Positions 61,712 to 64,000 of a DNA stretch of 64,000 nt are shown here, one piece after another. Both the position numbers and the translations under genes were made by a program. Origin of the DNA: Micromonospora pisi. GTDB lineage: Bacteria; Actinomycetota; Actinomycetes; Mycobacteriales; Micromonosporaceae. The notes under the pieces were generated by a model. The model was not told where the DNA came from, ran no database searches, and saw only the letters and a program-made list of their open reading frames with translations. Each line of letters starts with the position of its first letter. Within the stretch, counting starts at the first letter, position 1. The stretch covers positions 3,224,001-3,288,000 of the forward strand of contig NZ_RBKT01000001.1 of the NCBI RefSeq assembly GCF_003633685.1. Direction: 5' to 3'.

Positions 61712-62629
61712 TTATGAGGTGTTGAGGAGTTCGAGGGCGCCGGTGGCTTGGCGTTGAATCGCGTCGATGGTGCCTTGTTCTGGGCCGGTTTGGTCGGTGG
61801 TGATGGTGGTTTGGTGGAGCAGGGCTTCTGCTGCCCAGATTCGGTGCCAGGCGAGTGCCCAGGTTTCGGCGGGTAGTCCGGCGCGGTTGGTGAGGGCGTG
61901 GGGGTTGCCGCCAGCTTGGACGTAGCGGGTGAGGAGCCGCCGTAGTCGTGGTGGGTCGGCTGGGTTGCGGGTGCCGTGCCAGGTGGCGAGGTCGAGGATT
62001 CCGGGGCCGTTGAAGGCTTTGGCGACGTCGAGGAGGTGCCAGCCGTGGTCGGTGATGTGCAGTGAGGTCGGATGTAGTTCGGAGTGGCAGATGCCGAAGG
62101 GCGCCAGGTCGGCACCGGCTGCGCGGGTGGGGGCAATGGAGTTCAGGGCGTGAAAGAGTTGGGCGAGCTTGCGGGCATCGGTGAGTCGTCCGTTGTCGCG
62201 CAGGTGGTGTATGTGGCCCAGGCTTCGTGCCGGTAGCGCGCGAAGGGTGGTCTCGTCGAGGGTCGCGAGCCCGGGTGCGGGATCGAGGTTGTGCAACCTC
62301 GCTGCGGCGATAGCGGCGTCGTCCTCGTTGGCTTCGCGGGTTGCCGGGCCGAGGTCCTCGATGAGCATGCCGAGGGTGTTCTCGATCGTGGCGGAGCCGC
62401 GAACCCGTGGCACCGGGACACCGTGCGCGGCTAGGTATCTCAGTGTGCGGTCCTCGTTGGCGAACGGGCCGGCGGCGTATTTGAAGACCAGGGTCGCGCC
62501 GCCGGTCAGATGCAGGCGTTCGACGCCGCTGAGCTGCCAGACCCGGATCCATTCGCGGCGGACGACGTCGAAACCGGCGTTGTCGGTAAGAGCGGCCAGG
62601 AGCGCGGTCACGACATAATCGGCGATCAC
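61712..62629 (-). CDS. aminoglycoside phosphotransferase-like protein
   Basis: This 305-residue protein has the APH/choline kinase layout: a nucleotide-binding N-lobe (G-G-A-T-L-V-F-K-Y-A) and M-L-I-E-D-L-G-P-A. The catalytic loop is altered: the usual H-G-D-x-x-x-x-N is C-H-S-E-L-H-P-T-S, and the metal-binding D follows in W-H-L-L-D-V-A-K-A-F. A Glu replaces the catalytic Asp and no Asn follows, so it may be a pseudokinase or may use an unusual mechanism. Its ATG overlaps the HD-domain gene's stop by 4 bp. Confidence 0.75.
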   Translation of the reverse strand: MIADYVVTALLAALTDNAGFDVVRREWIRVWQLSGVERLHLTGGATLVFKYAAGPFANEDRTLRYLAAHGVPVPRVRGSATIENTLGMLIEDLGPATREANEDDAAIAAARLHNLDPAPGLATLDETTLRALPARSLGHIHHLRDNGRLTDARKLAQLFHALNSIAPTRAAGADLAPFGICHSELHPTSLHITDHGWHLLDVAKAFNGPGILDLATWHGTRNPADPPRLRRLLTRYVQAGGNPHALTNRAGLPAETWALAWHRIWAAEALLHQTTITTDQTGPEQGTIDAIQRQATGALELLNTS

Positions 62630-63222
62630 CGTCCCGGCTCCTGCATCCTGGTGCGGGCGGTCGCGGCGGTCTGGTCGATCAGGTCCAGAACGTATCCGAG
62701 CTGGTCGCTCATGCCAGTAGGCACCAGACCGGTCGCGGCCTGATGGAAGCCGTGGAAGTGCGGCAGGAGCCGGAGGAGACCGGGCCGGGCGGTGAAGAAG
62801 GCGTCCGGGTCCCCGCTGGCACGGGCGCGGCGTATCAGCGAGGCGAGAGCGACGATCTTGTCAGCGGTCGACGCGAGCAGAACGGGCCGGTCGTCGGTGC
62901 TGATCGGCGGGTTGGGCTGGTCGAGGGCGTGGTGCTCGACCTGCAACGCGCGGATGATCCGGGGCACTTCCGGGCCGTAGCGGGCGGTGAGGATGGTGTC
63001 GAGGTCCAGCTCGGGTGGGACGAATTCCGGGGCGTCGTGCAGGAGCGCGGCAGCGACCAGCTCCGGCGGCACACCGGGTAGGTGGCGGGCGAGGGTGACC
63101 GCGACCCGGACGGCGTGCACGAGCGCCGGCCGTTCATCGATGATCTGTCCGGTGCACCAGGTTCGGGCGTCGGTGAGGGCTTGGCGGACGAGTGGATGAC
63201 GCGGCGCGGCGAGAACGGTCAC
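62626..63222 (-). CDS. HD-domain phosphohydrolase
   Basis: From the GTG at 63222 the product is 198 residues. It shows V-H-A-V-R-V-A (first His), L-L-H-D-A-P-E-F (H-D pair) and a later D in S-T-A-D-K-I-V-A-L. This is the HD metal-binding set of nucleotide phosphohydrolases (RelA/SpoT-like or YfbR type). GAAAGGGC lies upstream. It is coupled with the APH-like gene, suggesting a nucleotide or phospho-metabolite pair. Confidence 0.8.
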   Translation of the reverse strand: MTVLAAPRHPLVRQALTDARTWCTGQIIDERPALVHAVRVAVTLARHLPGVPPELVAAALLHDAPEFVPPELDLDTILTARYGPEVPRIIRALQVEHHALDQPNPPISTDDRPVLLASTADKIVALASLIRRARASGDPDAFFTARPGLLRLLPHFHGFHQAATGLVPTGMSDQLGYVLDLIDQTAATARTRMQEPGR

Positions 63223-63255
63223 TGTCGGCGCCCTTTCTGGCCCTAGCATGGGCGG

Positions 63256-63705
63256 GTGGATGCTCCGCTGCCCGAGTGGTCCGAGCACACCTGCGGGGTG
63301 TGCCCGGCGCAGGAGTTGGGGCCGGGCCGGTTCGACGTCGTCGACCGGCCAGGTCCGGAATTCGCCTACAACCGGGCGGCGGGATGGCGGGTCGACCCGG
63401 ACGGGAATCCGGTCTGCGTGCACCCGTACCGCGTCGGGATGCCGCCGGGCCGGTACGCCTCGGCCGGTGTTCCGCTGCCGGATCTGAGCGCGGCGATGCC
63501 GGCGCCTACTCCGGCGGCGTTGGAGTTGCCGACCGAGTTGGACGACTTGGAGGGGTGGTTGGTCGCCACGCTGCGGGTCGCGGCGCCGGAGCAGATGTTC
63601 ACGGCGGTCGCGCGGGCGGAACGGCAGGCCGGTGAGCGGTTCGCACCCGGCGTGGTCGTGAAGGCCCTACGCCGGGTGCTCTCCATCGAACTCGCCAACC
63701 GGTAG
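63256..63705 (+). CDS. hypothetical protein
   Basis: This 149-residue protein starts at a GTG (63256), opposite the HD gene. It has C-G-V-C and a Pro-rich middle, then a helical C-terminus (A-V-A-R-A-E-R-Q-A-G-E-R-F). Codon bias is strong, so it is probably real. I do not recognise a family. Confidence 0.6.
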   Translation: MDAPLPEWSEHTCGVCPAQELGPGRFDVVDRPGPEFAYNRAAGWRVDPDGNPVCVHPYRVGMPPGRYASAGVPLPDLSAAMPAPTPAALELPTELDDLEGWLVATLRVAAPEQMFTAVARAERQAGERFAPGVVVKALRRVLSIELANR

Positions 63706-63706
63706 G

Positions 63707-64000
63707 TCAGACCGCCGCGGCGACGGGCTCGTCGAAGGTGATGGTGTGGCTGCGCCCACCGCGGCCGAAGCCCGCGGGACCCAGGTGGGTGTCGAGGATC
63801 GCCAGCCGGCGGCTGACCTCGGCCGCGTCGAGCCAGTACCGCAGCGGCTGATCGCCCCAGCCGGCCGCCGCGTAGTAGTCGTCGGTGATGCAGCCCCGGG
63901 TGTAGCCGAAGTCCTCCAGCTCGGTGGCGTGCGGGAACACCACCCGCAGCTCGGCCTGCATCCGGCTCATCAGGGTGAACTGCGCGAGGACCGCGTGGAC
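63707..64000 (-). CDS. hypothetical protein, N-terminus beyond the window
   Basis: The frame is open from the right edge to a stop at 63707, giving the last 97 residues (Q-F-T-L-M-S-R-M-Q-A-E-L, then Y-T-R-G-C-I-T-D-D-Y-Y-A-A-A-G-W-G). An ATG at 63970 is in frame, but upstream codons are also open, so the true start is probably outside. No family recognised. Confidence 0.55.
   Translation of the reverse strand, partial: VHAVLAQFTLMSRMQAELRVVFPHATELEDFGYTRGCITDDYYAAAGWGDQPLRYWLDAAEVSRRLAILDTHLGPAGFGRGGRSHTITFDEPVAAAV

Overview
The window is high-GC actinobacterial DNA. Codons end mostly in G or C, GTG starts are frequent, and genes often overlap by 4 bp (ATGA or GTGA). The gene families point to Micromonosporaceae or close relatives: SCO6880/SCO6881-type conjugation proteins, DUF5753 XRE regulators with a DUF397 partner, a Cvn-type conservon, a DUF574 methyltransferase and an Lsr2 remnant. 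Species cannot be fixed from the sequence. Much of the window looks accessory, with conjugation genes, two mobile elements with readable boundaries, and several broken genes.

Layout. 1-7.8 kb: actinobacterial type IV secretion genes (VirB4-like ATPase cut by the window edge, SCO6880-like, SCO6881/VirB6-like, VirB8-like and pilin-like proteins), a decayed XRE gene, and a secreted M23 peptidase likely to open the cell wall for conjugation. 8-11.6 kb: tandem NUDIX protein, DUF574 methyltransferase, nucleotidyltransferase. 11.68-13.49 kb: a TSCPD-domain gene split by a 1,354-bp IS5-family element (11855-13208). The element has about 22-bp inverted repeats and a 3-bp target duplication, and it carries a passenger gene resembling an Imm32 immunity protein. 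13.7-18.7 kb: MFS exporter, P-loop kinase, fused ABC exporter, VOC protein. 18.9-25 kb: minus-strand run HIT, PhyH-type dioxygenase, NmrA-like reductase, FAD lactone oxidase-like enzyme, and an NAD-dependent DNA ligase.

25.5-41.6 kb was probably one operon before transposition: HTH/TPR regulator D, creatininase-family amidohydrolase, regulators C and B, a RibD-like deaminase/reductase, regulator A (frameshifted), and a 2H phosphoesterase. A Tn554-type transposon of about 8.3 kb with three transposition genes (tnpA, tnpB, tnpC) has inserted inside the creatininase gene and separated its halves by over 8 kb. The transposon carries an intact creatininase gene of its own and an ECF42-like sigma factor/YCII/DHFR-like module. 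A 51-bp sequence occurs in inverted orientation at both outer sides of this region (25348 and 43128).

42-54 kb: a DUF397/XRE pair, then a long coupled plus-strand operon. It starts as a conservon (sensor kinase, roadblock protein, GTPase) that lacks the usual DUF742 subunit. It runs into a complete LIV-type ABC transporter with its two ATPases fused, a methyltransferase, a small unknown protein and a HAD phosphatase. 54-60.7 kb: HTH proteins, Lsr2 and HAD fragments, a GNAT acetyltransferase, a TPR protein, two consecutive DUF5753 XRE regulators, and a nitrilase-family amidase with a hairpin at its stop codon. 61.7-64 kb: an APH-like/HD-domain gene pair and two hypothetical proteins, the last cut by the window edge.
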